Source: Oscillospiraceae bacterium
Lineage (GTDB): Bacteria > Bacillota > Clostridia > Oscillospirales > Ruminococcaceae
Length of the DNA stretch: 64,000 nucleotides
Assembly: GCA_019424695.1 (NCBI GenBank)
Contig: JAHYZA010000001.1
Location: 62,001 to 126,000 of the forward strand
Reading direction: 5' to 3'
A model generated the notes under the pieces. It worked only from the letters and a program-made list of their open reading frames with translations. It had not been told where the DNA came from and did no database searches. This document shows positions 53,089 through 60,925 of the stretch, piece after piece. Made by a program: the position numbers and the translations under genes. Each line of letters opens with the position of its first letter. Positions within the stretch are counted from its first letter, which is position 1.

Positions 53089-53817
53089 ATGAACCATATC
53101 AAATCGTTTTTCAAGGAGAAGGGCCTCTACCTGTTCTGTCTGGCGCTGGTGTTTGCCGCTACGGCGGCGGGCATTCTGGCGCTGCGCAGCGTCGTGAACA
53201 ATATGTCGGAGCTCACGCAGCTTCGCAAAGATGCGTTGCAGGAGGACAGCACATGGACGCAGCCCGATACCACCGTAAACAATCCTGCCAGCGACGTGCC
53301 GAAACCCACTACGGCACCCTCAGCCGCGCCCTCTGCTTCGCCCTCATCGTCTGGGGCGCAGTCGGAGTCTGCCGCTGCATCGGCAGGACCAGGCGCCACT
53401 GCCGCGCCGTCCGCGCAGCCTGCGGCCTCCTCGGCTTTCTGGCAGGCGAAGCCCATCGCTGAGTTCAGCGGTGAAGAGCTGGTCTACAGTGAGACGCTGG
53501 GGGATTGGCGCACCCACAACGGAGCTGATTACGCGGCCAAAGCCGGGGCGGATGTAAGTCCGGTCTGCGCCGGTACCGTGACGGCCGTCACCGAGGATGG
53601 TCTGTGGGGCACGGTGGTGGAAATCACCGACCAGAACGATGTACTCTGGCGCTACTGCGGTCTGACCGATGCGGCCGTGAACCCCGGGGACGGTGTCACC
53701 ACGGCCACCACGCTGGGCAAGGTGGGCAGCATCCCCGCCGAGAGCAAAACCGCCTCGCATATCCATCTGGAGTGCCTGAAAGGCGACGAATACCAGGACC
53801 CTGAAAGCATGAAATAA
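53089..53817 (+). CDS. SpoIIQ-like LytM/M23 domain protein
   Basis: 242 residues. An N-terminal membrane helix (residues about 13-33) is followed by a Ser/Ala/Pro-rich extracellular linker and a LytM domain. The metal ligands look complete: H-x3-D in DWRTHNGADYAA and H-x-H in SHIHLEC. SpoIIQ of the forespore has this architecture and binds the SpoIIIA complex; the enzyme-type ligands are kept in clostridial SpoIIQ. It could also be an ordinary cell-wall hydrolase. A GGGGGAAG site precedes the ATG, and a forespore-type promoter lies upstream. Confidence 0.75.
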   Translation: MNHIKSFFKEKGLYLFCLALVFAATAAGILALRSVVNNMSELTQLRKDALQEDSTWTQPDTTVNNPASDVPKPTTAPSAAPSASPSSSGAQSESAAASAGPGATAAPSAQPAASSAFWQAKPIAEFSGEELVYSETLGDWRTHNGADYAAKAGADVSPVCAGTVTAVTEDGLWGTVVEITDQNDVLWRYCGLTDAAVNPGDGVTTATTLGKVGSIPAESKTASHIHLECLKGDEYQDPESMK

Positions 53818-53819
53818 AC

Positions 53820-53849
53820 AAGCCCCCGTTCCGCTGGGAACGGGGGCTT
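53820..53849. terminator. Bidirectional terminator between convergent genes
   Basis: AAGCCCCCGTTCC (53820-53832) pairs with GGAACGGGGGCTT (53837-53849). It ends both the LytM gene and the zinc-efflux operon. Confidence 0.8.
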
Positions 53850-53853
53850 GCTG

Positions 53854-55719
53854 TTATCGGTAGGATTTTACGTTCAGCATCCGGGTGGCGTTGAGCACCG
53901 CCAGCACCATCACGCCCACATCGGCAAAAACGGCCCACCACATGTTGGCCACGCCCACAGCACTCAGAAGCAGGCACAGGAACTTGACGCCCAGAGCGAA
54001 TGCGATGTTCTGGTACACGATGGTCATGCACTTGCGGGCAATGCGCATGGCCAGCCCGATCTTGGCCGGGTCGTCGTCCATCAGCACCACGTCGGCGGCT
54101 TCAATGGCGGCATCGCTGCCCAGGGCGCCCATGGCAATGCCGATGTCGGCCCGCATTAGCACCGGTGCATCGTTGATGCCGTCGCCCGCAAATACCAGCA
54201 TCTTGTCGGCAGGTTTGTGCTCCAACAGCGTTTCGACCTGTCGGACCTTGTCGGCAGGCAGCAGCCCGGCGTGTACTTCGTCAATGCCCAGCTCGGCAGC
54301 TACCTTGTCGGCCACGGCAGGGTTGTCACCGGTCAGCATGACGGTGCGCACCCCCTGCCGGTGCAGATCCTGCATGGCGGCGGCTGCGGTGGGCTTCTCC
54401 TCGTCGGAAATCAGGATGGAACCCAGGAACTGTCCCTCCCGGGCTACATAGACGATGCTGCCGGCACCCTCATCCGCCACATAGGGGATGCCGTTGGCTT
54501 CCATCAGCCGGGCATTGCCGGCCAGGAGCACTTTGCCGTCCACCAGGGTACGCACACCCTGCCCGGCGATCTCCTGGGCGTCGGCGGCCCGGCGGGGGTC
54601 GGTGTCGGGGCAGGCATCCCGCAGACTCTTGCTGATGGGATGGCTGGAGAACCGTTCCGCCAGGGCGGCGGTTTCCAGCAGTTCGGTTTCGGTCACACCG
54701 GCGGCGGGGGTGACGCGGGTCACCGCAAAGACGCCCTTGGTCAGGGTGCCGGTCTTGTCAAAGGCGGCTACCCCGGTATGGGACAGCGCTTCCAGATAGT
54801 TGCCGCCCTTGACCAGGATACCGCAGCGCGACGCACCGCCGATGCCGCCGAAGAAGGTCAGCGGAATCGAGATGACCAGCGCGCAGGGGCAGCTGATGAC
54901 CAGGAAGGTCAGGGCGCGCAGCACCCAGGTGGTCCAGCCGCCGCCCAGTACCAGCGGAGGCAGCACAGCCAGCACCAGCGCCGCCAGACAGACGGCGGGG
55001 GTGTACCAGTGGGCAAATTTGGTGATGAAGTTCTCCACTTTGGCCTTCTTCAGGCTGGAATTTTCTACAAGGTCCAGGATCTTCGCCACGGTGGATTCGT
55101 CATAGGCTTTGGTAGTGGTGATGCGCAGCAGGCCATCCTCGTTGACGCAGCCGCTGATGACTTCCTCCCCGGGACGCACGGCGCGGGGACGGCTCTCGCC
55201 GGTCAGGGCAGCGGTGTTCAGTGTGCTCTCGCCGCTCAGTACCGTGCCGTCGATGGGAATTTTCTCCCCCGGGCGCACCACAATGACCGAACCCACGGCC
55301 ACTTCGTCGGGGTCCACCACCGCCACGGTGCCGTCAGCCTGCTCCAGGTTGGCGCTGTCGGGGCGAATGTCCATCAGATCGCTGATGCTGCGGCGGCTTT
55401 TGCCCACGGCATAGCTCTGGAACAGCTCGCCGATCTGGTAGAACAGCATGACGGCCACGCCCTCGGCGTACTCGCCGCAGCCCATGGCACCCACAGTGGC
55501 CACCGCCATCAGAAAGTTCTCGTCGAATACTTCGCCGCTTCTGATGCCCAGGACCGCCTTGCGCAGGATGTCGTAACCGATCACCAGGTAGGGGATCAGC
55601 CAGACGATCAGCTGCCCGTACCACGGCAGGGCCAGAAAATGCAGCGCCACGGCGGCGCACAAAGTCAGTGCCGCAGCCAGAAGGATGCGCTGCAGCCATT
55701 TTTTTTGCTTTTTGGTCAT
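53854..55719 (-). CDS. Heavy-metal P-type ATPase, zinc/cadmium type, without N-terminal HMA domain
   Basis: 621 residues. Transmembrane helices carry the CPC motif (SCPCALVIS), followed by the phosphorylation site DKTGTLTKGV, the HP locus (SHPISKS) and the hinge GDGINDAPVL. CPC with the downstream DKTG pattern is the ZntA/CadA (P1B-2) type that exports Zn, Cd or Pb. The usual N-terminal metal-binding domain is absent and is supplied by the separate gene upstream. GGAGG precedes ATG 55719. It is the last gene of the operon. Confidence 0.93.
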   Translation of the reverse strand: MTKKQKKWLQRILLAAALTLCAAVALHFLALPWYGQLIVWLIPYLVIGYDILRKAVLGIRSGEVFDENFLMAVATVGAMGCGEYAEGVAVMLFYQIGELFQSYAVGKSRRSISDLMDIRPDSANLEQADGTVAVVDPDEVAVGSVIVVRPGEKIPIDGTVLSGESTLNTAALTGESRPRAVRPGEEVISGCVNEDGLLRITTTKAYDESTVAKILDLVENSSLKKAKVENFITKFAHWYTPAVCLAALVLAVLPPLVLGGGWTTWVLRALTFLVISCPCALVISIPLTFFGGIGGASRCGILVKGGNYLEALSHTGVAAFDKTGTLTKGVFAVTRVTPAAGVTETELLETAALAERFSSHPISKSLRDACPDTDPRRAADAQEIAGQGVRTLVDGKVLLAGNARLMEANGIPYVADEGAGSIVYVAREGQFLGSILISDEEKPTAAAAMQDLHRQGVRTVMLTGDNPAVADKVAAELGIDEVHAGLLPADKVRQVETLLEHKPADKMLVFAGDGINDAPVLMRADIGIAMGALGSDAAIEAADVVLMDDDPAKIGLAMRIARKCMTIVYQNIAFALGVKFLCLLLSAVGVANMWWAVFADVGVMVLAVLNATRMLNVKSYR

Positions 55720-55755
55720 GAAAAGATGCCTCCGTCCGGCAGGACAGCGCCTGCG

Positions 55756-55971
55756 TTACAGTTCAATCTCGAAGTCGGGCTCGATCTTCTTGGCTGCCCG
55801 CACAGCCTGCTGCAGCACATCGTCAAAGCGGTCGTCGTCGGCCACCAGCAGCATCTTCTGGGTCATGAAGCTGACGCTGGCGTTCTCCACGCCGGGCAGC
55901 GCCTTGACGGCGGTTTCAATTTTGGCGGCACAGTTGGCGCAATCCACTTCGATCTTGAATTTCTTCTGCAT
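55756..55971 (-). CDS. Stand-alone HMA-domain metal-binding protein
   Basis: 71 residues, ferredoxin-like HMA domain. The metal site is CxxC in EVDCANCAAKIE (residues about 10-20). It starts with MQKKFKIEVDC and has the typical beta-alpha-beta-beta-alpha-beta length. It should bind zinc or a related ion and hand it to the downstream pump or buffer it. AGAGG precedes the ATG. Copper chaperones look similar, but the ATPase motif favours zinc/cadmium. Confidence 0.88.
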   Translation of the reverse strand: MQKKFKIEVDCANCAAKIETAVKALPGVENASVSFMTQKMLLVADDDRFDDVLQQAVRAAKKIEPDFEIEL

Positions 55972-56007
55972 AATATAAAACCTCTTTCTTAATAAGGAAT
56001 CAATGGT

Positions 56008-56370
56008 TCATTCTTCGGTGTGTTCCATGCCCAGGGCAATCATGCTGCGCACGTGGTCATCGTCCAGCGAATAGTAGATGGCTTTGCCTTCCCGCCGGAA
56101 CTTCACCAGTTTGCTGGATTTCAGCAGCCGCAGCTGGTGGCTCACCGCACTCTGGGAAAGCCCCACCACCTGGGCAATGTCGTTGACGCAGAGTTCACTC
56201 TCGAACAAGGCATACAGGATCTTGATGCGGGTGGTATCGCCGAACACCCGGAACAGCTCCGCCAGATCGTAGAGGATCTCATCCCCCGGCAGGTCATCCT
56301 GCAGCTTCTGCAGGGCCTGCGCATCCAGTGGCTGACCATCCGCGGAAAGAGATGGATCGCGTTGCACCAT
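56008..56370 (-). CDS. ArsR/SmtB family zinc-responsive repressor (CzrA-like)
   Basis: 120 residues, winged helix. The recognition region is SQSAVSHQLRLLKSSKLV. The alpha-5 zinc site D-x-H-x10-H-x2-E is complete in the last helix (starts DDHVRSM, ends EHTEE), as in CzrA/SmtB; the ELCVNDIA segment keeps only one of the alpha-3 Cys. Start ATG 56370 has AAAGG nine bases upstream; ATG 56379 is too close to it. It is the first gene of the operon and represses itself through the dyad next to its promoter. Confidence 0.92.
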   Translation of the reverse strand: MVQRDPSLSADGQPLDAQALQKLQDDLPGDEILYDLAELFRVFGDTTRIKILYALFESELCVNDIAQVVGLSQSAVSHQLRLLKSSKLVKFRREGKAIYYSLDDDHVRSMIALGMEHTEE

Positions 56371-56383
56371 AGGAAACATCCTT

Positions 56384-56432
56384 TCATATGATTATTTGTT
56401 CATATGATACACCGGATGCCGCCTCCTGTCAA
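56384..56432 (-). promoter_or_regulatory. Promoter and CzrA/SmtB-type operator of the zinc-efflux operon
   Basis: Promoter TTGACA (56427-56432), 17 bases, TATCAT (56404-56409) on the minus strand. Two TCATATGA boxes (56384-56391 and 56400-56407) with 8 bases between form the dyad typical of this family; the second overlaps the -10, so bound repressor blocks the polymerase. Confidence 0.75.
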
Positions 56433-56443
56433 GACCGGACAAC

Positions 56444-56470
56444 AAAAAATCCCCGCATTTCTGCGGGGAA
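56444..56470 (-). terminator. Terminator of the uraA/116-residue gene unit
   Basis: TCCCCGCA (56450-56457) pairs with TGCGGGGA (56462-56469) and is followed on the minus strand by TTTTTTG. Confidence 0.8.
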
Positions 56471-56507
56471 AGATGCGTATGGGATAAAGAAAGCGGGCGA
56501 GCCGGCC

Positions 56508-56858
56508 TTACTGCGGCGGCACAAAGCCCGGCTCGCCGGGCAGGATCACGCCGCTTGCCTGCAGCATTTGGCGGAATTCTTCGTCGGGCATCTCAAAGAT
56601 CACTTCTTTGATCATGGCCGGTTCGTGCACCAGGATCTGCCACGGGGCGCCGTCGGGCTGCTGCAAGAACAGAATCCCCGAAACGCTGCCCAATCCCCGG
56701 ATGCCCTCGTCCGCCCAGAAAGCGGGAGAGGGGGTCACATAATAGTGGTCCACCATCCGCCCGTCGGCAAAGTCATGCTCGATGGTGGCGGGTACCTCGC
56801 CCTCGGCCTGTTCCGATTTGTATTGCAGATGCAGGTTGGTAAAATCCGCGGCGGTCAT
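56508..56858 (-). CDS. Small unknown protein downstream of the uracil permease
   Basis: 116 residues, no membrane segment and no recognised motif; an acidic, Pro-rich protein with several aromatic residues (HYYVTPSPAFW near residue 40). AAAGGAGG is a very good ribosome site. It lies 27 bases after the permease gene and should be co-transcribed. I cannot assign a function. Confidence 0.6.
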   Translation of the reverse strand: MTAADFTNLHLQYKSEQAEGEVPATIEHDFADGRMVDHYYVTPSPAFWADEGIRGLGSVSGILFLQQPDGAPWQILVHEPAMIKEVIFEMPDEEFRQMLQASGVILPGEPGFVPPQ

Positions 56859-56885
56859 AAGCCGGTCCTCCTTTGGTGGGTGAGA

Positions 56886-58217
56886 TCAGACGCGCAGGCT
56901 GGCACCCTCACCGTCGTTGGTGCCCTCGTCGAACTCGTAGTCGTTGCCGGGCAGGATGGCGTTGAGCAGGATGCCTGCGATGGCGGCGATGGCCAGACCG
57001 GAGAGGTTCACGGACAGGCCCGCCACGGTAAAGGTGATGCCGCCCACCGAGTTGAAGCCCAGGGCACAGACCAGGATCACGGCGGCGATGATGAGGTTGC
57101 GGGAATTGGTGAAGTCCACCTTGTTCTCCACGACGTTGCGCACGCCGATGGCGGAGATCATGCCATAGAGCACGAAGCTGATGCCGCCCACGATGCCGGT
57201 GGGAATGGTATTGATAATAGCTTCAAACTTGGGGCAGAAGCTGAGCACCAGGGCAAAGACGGCGGCGATGCGGATGACCAGCGGGTCGTAGATCTTGGTC
57301 AGGGCCAGCACGCCGGTGTTTTCGCCGTAGGTGGTGTTGGCAGGGCCGCCCAGCAGACCGGCCATGGTGGTGGCCAGGCCGTCGCCCAGCAGGGTGCGGT
57401 TGAGGCCCGGGTCACGAATGTAGTTCTTGCCGGTGGTGGCGCTGATGGCGGCAATGTCGCCGATGTGCTCCATCATGGTCGCCAGGGCGATGGGAACGAT
57501 GGTGAACAGGGCGCTGATGAAGGTCTCGCTGCCGTCGATGGCAAACAGGCCCATGGATGCCTTATGCACCGGCAGGCCGAACCAGGACGCCTGGGCGATG
57601 GCCGCAAAGTCCACGGCGCCGGTGACAAGGGCCACGGCATAGGATACCAGTACGCCGATGAGGATGGGCAGGATCTTGACCATGCCCTTGCCCCAGATGT
57701 TGCAGATGATGACGGTGGCCAGTGCCACAACGGCCAGCAGCCAGTTGCTCTGGCAGTTGCTGATGGCGCTGGGGGCCAGGATCAGGCCGATGGCGATGAT
57801 GATGGGGCCGGTGACCACCGGCGGGAAGAACTTCATCATCCGGCGGATGCCGAACGCCGAGATGAGGAAGCTGAACAGTACATACACCAGACCGGAAAAC
57901 GCCACCGCCGCGCAGGCGTAAGGTAGGTTTTCGGGATTGGCGCCGTTGTTGCTCACGATGGTGAAGCCGCCCAGGTAGGCAAAGCTGGAGCCCAGGAACG
58001 CGGGCACCTTGCCTTTGCACAAAAAGTGGAACAGCAGTGTGCCCAGGCCGGCACACAGCAGCGTGGTGCTGACGCTCAGGCCGGTCAGCAGCGGCACCAG
58101 CACGGTGGCGCCGAACATGGCGAACATGTGCTGCGCTCCCAGAATCAGCAGTTTGGGCGTGCCCAGTTCGCGGGCATTGTAGATGCCCTTGGAATAGTCG
58201 ATCGTTTTTTCGCTCAT
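56886..58217 (-). CDS. Uracil permease (NCS2 family)
   Basis: 443 residues, about twelve hydrophobic segments. The NCS2 signatures QHMFAMFGATVLVPLLTGLSVS, GKVPAFLGSSFAYLGG, PPVVTGPII and the catalytic EHIGD motif (substrate binding) are present. It should take up uracil by proton symport, as UraA and PyrP do. AGGAGG precedes ATG 58217. An attenuator-like hairpin lies between promoter and gene. Confidence 0.92.
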   Translation of the reverse strand: MSEKTIDYSKGIYNARELGTPKLLILGAQHMFAMFGATVLVPLLTGLSVSTTLLCAGLGTLLFHFLCKGKVPAFLGSSFAYLGGFTIVSNNGANPENLPYACAAVAFSGLVYVLFSFLISAFGIRRMMKFFPPVVTGPIIIAIGLILAPSAISNCQSNWLLAVVALATVIICNIWGKGMVKILPILIGVLVSYAVALVTGAVDFAAIAQASWFGLPVHKASMGLFAIDGSETFISALFTIVPIALATMMEHIGDIAAISATTGKNYIRDPGLNRTLLGDGLATTMAGLLGGPANTTYGENTGVLALTKIYDPLVIRIAAVFALVLSFCPKFEAIINTIPTGIVGGISFVLYGMISAIGVRNVVENKVDFTNSRNLIIAAVILVCALGFNSVGGITFTVAGLSVNLSGLAIAAIAGILLNAILPGNDYEFDEGTNDGEGASLRV

Positions 58218-58249
58218 GACATCCTCCTGTAGTTTCCTTGTTCTGCCGC

Positions 58250-58279
58250 AAAAAAGGAAGCCGCAAACCCGCCGCTTCC
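58250..58279 (-). promoter_or_regulatory. Attenuator-like hairpin before the uracil permease
   Basis: GGAAGC and GCTTCC (58274-58279 and 58256-58261 on the minus strand) form a stem with a G/C-rich loop, followed by TTTTTT, 32 bases before the gene. The position fits attenuation of a pyrimidine gene; no PyrR consensus was identified. Confidence 0.45.
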
Positions 58280-58293
58280 TCGTTTACGCTCTC

Positions 58294-58322
58294 AGTATAG
58301 CGGGTTTGACGGCAAAACGCAA
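58294..58322 (-). promoter_or_regulatory. Promoter of the uracil permease
   Basis: TTGCGT (58317-58322), 17-base spacer, TATACT (58294-58299) on the minus strand. Confidence 0.6.
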
Positions 58323-58412
58323 GGAAAAGCAGCAAAAAGACGGCGTCTTGCAATCGACCCGGCGGCCCGTTATAATATAAAAAAGAAAATCAACCAAAAG
58401 GGGAAATAACAG

Positions 58413-58805
58413 ATGTTGGAACCGGGCATCAAGGGGCACGCGGCGCTGCGTGTCACCACCGAAAACACCGCCCAGGCCCTGGGCAGCGGGGAACTGCCGG
58501 TGCTGGCCACACCGGCGGTGGCGGCATTGATCGAAAAGGCATGCTGGAAGTCGGTGGCCGGGGAGCTGGACCTGGGCACCGGCACGGTGGGCACCAGCCT
58601 TTCGCTGGCCCACACGGCGCCCACCCCCATCGGCATGGTGGTGCACTGCGACTGTGAACTGACCGCCGTGGCCGACCGCCGCCTGACCTTTACGGCGCGG
58701 GTCTACGACGATGTGAGCGAGGTGGCCCATGCCACCCACGAGCGCTACATCGTGGACAATGATCGCTTTACCCACAAGGCTTCGGCCAAGCTCAACGCCG
58801 AATGA
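58413..58805 (+). CDS. Hotdog-fold thioesterase (FlK/YbdB-like)
   Basis: 130 residues, one hotdog domain. ATPAVAALIEKACWKSV carries the catalytic Glu, and LAHTAPTPIGM the His/Thr of the fluoroacetyl-CoA thioesterase type; the ending matches the same family. It hydrolyses an acyl-CoA, probably small. AAAGGGGAAAT precedes the ATG. Confidence 0.8.
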   Translation: MLEPGIKGHAALRVTTENTAQALGSGELPVLATPAVAALIEKACWKSVAGELDLGTGTVGTSLSLAHTAPTPIGMVVHCDCELTAVADRRLTFTARVYDDVSEVAHATHERYIVDNDRFTHKASAKLNAE

Positions 58806-58810
58806 ACCAA

Positions 58811-58840
58811 AAAGGCCCCGCCGAAAAGCGGGGCTGTTGT
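58811..58840. terminator. Bidirectional terminator
   Basis: GGCCCCGC (58814-58821) pairs with GCGGGGCT (58828-58835); A-run on the left, TTGTT on the right. Confidence 0.7.
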
Positions 58841-58844
58841 TCCC

Positions 58845-59060
58845 TTAATAGGGCGCTTCCTCACGCCAGCGGGCGAGCCGGTGTACGGTCTCGTCACTCT
58901 CCACCCAGCCCTCGTCGGGGTCGGGGTGGGCGTCGGGGGCGTAGTGCTGCATCACGCCGGGTACCTGGCCGCTCAGGTATTCCTTTGCCTGTTTCTGGCG
59001 GCTGGGCGCGGCGTGGCCCAGCAAAGCCTTTTTGTCTGTGGGATTCATCGGTGCGCTCAT
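58845..59060 (-). CDS. Small unknown protein
   Basis: 71 residues, charged and Pro-rich (PDPDEGWVESDETVHRLARW near the C terminus), no motif recognised. GGGAGGG six bases before ATG 59060 is a strong ribosome site. It is alone between the terminator and the divergent NdpA gene. Could be a real conserved small gene; function unknown. Confidence 0.55.
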   Translation of the reverse strand: MSAPMNPTDKKALLGHAAPSRQKQAKEYLSGQVPGVMQHYAPDAHPDPDEGWVESDETVHRLARWREEAPY

Positions 59061-59171
59061 GGGCGGTCCCTCCCTTCGGAGCTAGTTTGCCCCGCCGCCA
59101 GCTACCCAATCCCGCCAAATTGTGGTATACTATATTTTCCTCAACTATATGCCAAAGGAGCATTGCCCATT

Positions 59172-60176
59172 ATGGAAGTCAAGATCAATCAGGTCATTCT
59201 GCATTTGCTGGACCCCGGCGCGTCGGAACCGCTGCTTTCCGACCGGCCCATGGACCTGGATGCCGACCTGTTCGAGTATTTTTCTGCGGTGATCGAAAAA
59301 GCCCTCGTCAGCGATGAAGTAAAGAACTGCCGCTTTTTGCCCGATTCCGCCTTTGCCCAGGAGATGGCCCAGAATCAGGATTTCGTGGACCTGTCCCGCC
59401 GTATTGCGGGGGTCATCTTTGAGCAGATGCTGCAGTACCCGGCCATTCCCGCCGGTGATCTGGCGGTGGTGGATTTTGCCGGGGACGGCGTGCCTTTCTA
59501 CGGTGTGCTCAAGCTCAACTACCGCCCCGGCTACACCCATCATACCGAAACCATGGGCAACGGCCGGTTCAGCAGCATGGTGCCCCAGCGCACGCTGCTG
59601 CCCGGCACGCCCAAAGCCGATGAAGCGGCTCTCATCGACCGGGCCAACGGCACAGTGCGCCTGATCGAGAAAAAATTCGCGCTGGATGAGAAGAAGGACT
59701 TCTACCTTTCCACCCGGGTGTTCGGCTGCACCGAGGCCATGCAGGAGAAGGCCAAGCTCAAGGCCGTCTGCGAGACGGCGGTGGCCGCGGTGAAGGAAGC
59801 CTACCCCGAACCGGAAGAGCTGGACGATGTGCCGCCCTTTGACGGCGGCACCGAGACGGCGGTGGAACTGATGGTGCGCAACCAGGCGGTGGACAACACC
59901 ATCTCGGTGGAGGATGTGCGCACCCGGATGCGGGAAAACTATCCGCTGGCGGCGCCCAAGTTCGAGGCCGCCCTGGCCGAGACCGGCGTGCAGGAAAACG
60001 ACCGGGTGACGGTCAGCCCCGCCCGGATGAAAAAGCTGGAAAGCCGCAGCTTCAAGACGGAATCCGGCATCGAGATCAAGATCCCGGCGGAACTGTGCAA
60101 CTCCGATGACGCGGTGGAATTCATCCACTCGGCCACTGGCGGACTGAGCCTGCTGATCAAAGACGTATTGGTGTGA
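59172..60176 (+). CDS. Nucleoid-associated protein NdpA/YejK family
   Basis: 334 residues matching the NdpA family: N-terminal region KINQVILHLLD, then the middle KKFALDEKKDFYLST and the C-terminal KTESGIEIKIP segment. These proteins bind the nucleoid in gamma-proteobacteria; in Gram-positives the function is unproven. AAAGGAG lies 11 bases before ATG 59172. A longer frame to 58881 overlaps the divergent small gene. Confidence 0.8.
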   Translation: MEVKINQVILHLLDPGASEPLLSDRPMDLDADLFEYFSAVIEKALVSDEVKNCRFLPDSAFAQEMAQNQDFVDLSRRIAGVIFEQMLQYPAIPAGDLAVVDFAGDGVPFYGVLKLNYRPGYTHHTETMGNGRFSSMVPQRTLLPGTPKADEAALIDRANGTVRLIEKKFALDEKKDFYLSTRVFGCTEAMQEKAKLKAVCETAVAAVKEAYPEPEELDDVPPFDGGTETAVELMVRNQAVDNTISVEDVRTRMRENYPLAAPKFEAALAETGVQENDRVTVSPARMKKLESRSFKTESGIEIKIPAELCNSDDAVEFIHSATGGLSLLIKDVLV

Positions 60177-60183
60177 CCTTGTG

Positions 60184-60212
60184 CCGCCCGCCCGGACCCG
60201 GCGGGCGGTTTT
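60184..60212 (+). terminator. Terminator of the NdpA gene
   Basis: CCGCCCGCC (60184-60192) pairs with GGCGGGCGG (60200-60208), followed by TTTTG. Confidence 0.8.
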
Positions 60213-60235
60213 GTGTATAGGGAAAGGAGCCTGCC

Positions 60236-60808
60236 ATGGAATGGAAAGACGGACGCCCGCGCTGCCGCTGGGCCAACCCCGAAAACCCGCGCTACCTGCA
60301 CTACCACGACTGTGAGTGGGGCGTGCCGGTGCACGACGACCGGCTGCTTTTTGAGATGCTGATTCTGGAGGGGTTCCAGGCGGGGCTTTCCTGGGAGTGC
60401 GTGCTCAACAAGCGGCAGGCATTCCGGCGTGCCTTTGACGGTTTTGACTGGGAGAAGGTGGCCGCCTACGATGCCGAAAAATGCGCGGCCCTGGCACAGG
60501 ATGCCGGCATCATCCGCAACAAACGCAAAATTGCGGCGGCGGTGCAAAATGCCCGCGTTTTCGGGGACATACGGCGGGAGTGGGGCAGTTTTGACGCCTA
60601 CCTCTGGCACTGGACCCAAGGGAAAACGATCTGCGAGCGGGACAAAACCACTTCGCCGCTGTCCGATTCCATTTCTGCCGATCTGAAAAAGCGCGGCATG
60701 AAATTTGTGGGTTCCACCATCGTATATGCCTACCTGCAGGCGGTGGGGGTACTGTGGGGCCACGAGGAGGGCTGCTTTCTGCGGGAGCCGCCCTGCCAAA
60801 ACCTGTGA
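60236..60808 (+). CDS. tag: DNA-3-methyladenine glycosylase I
   Basis: 190 residues of the Tag family. N-terminal CRWANPENPRYLHYHDCEWG, the QAGLSWECVL substrate pocket, and the C-terminal MKFVGSTIVYAYLQAVG are diagnostic. The zinc-ligand Cys/His residues of the family (C near residue 10, H in YHD, and H and C in GHEEGC) are kept. It excises 3-methyladenine from alkylated DNA. AAAGGAG precedes the ATG. Confidence 0.95.
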   Translation: MEWKDGRPRCRWANPENPRYLHYHDCEWGVPVHDDRLLFEMLILEGFQAGLSWECVLNKRQAFRRAFDGFDWEKVAAYDAEKCAALAQDAGIIRNKRKIAAAVQNARVFGDIRREWGSFDAYLWHWTQGKTICERDKTTSPLSDSISADLKKRGMKFVGSTIVYAYLQAVGVLWGHEEGCFLREPPCQNL

Positions 60809-60862
60809 AGGGCGGATTACAAAGGTTGGCGAATTTTGCGTCTTTCCGCACAGAGCATTGTG

Positions 60863-60871
60863 TGGTACAAT
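60863..60871 (+). promoter_or_regulatory. Extended -10 promoter of the GH28 gene
   Basis: TGG-TACAAT at 60863-60871; no good -35 at 17 bases (TTTCCG at 60843-60848). Extended -10 promoters can work without one. Confidence 0.45.
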
Positions 60872-60925
60872 ATCTCTGTATCAAAAGGAAAAACAACGGA
60901 CCGCGATCAAAAAGGACTGACAAAA

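Noticed and set aside
58881..59171. 97-codon upstream extension of the NdpA frame
   Set aside because: It overlaps the divergent small gene and the promoter region; AAAGGAG marks ATG 59172.
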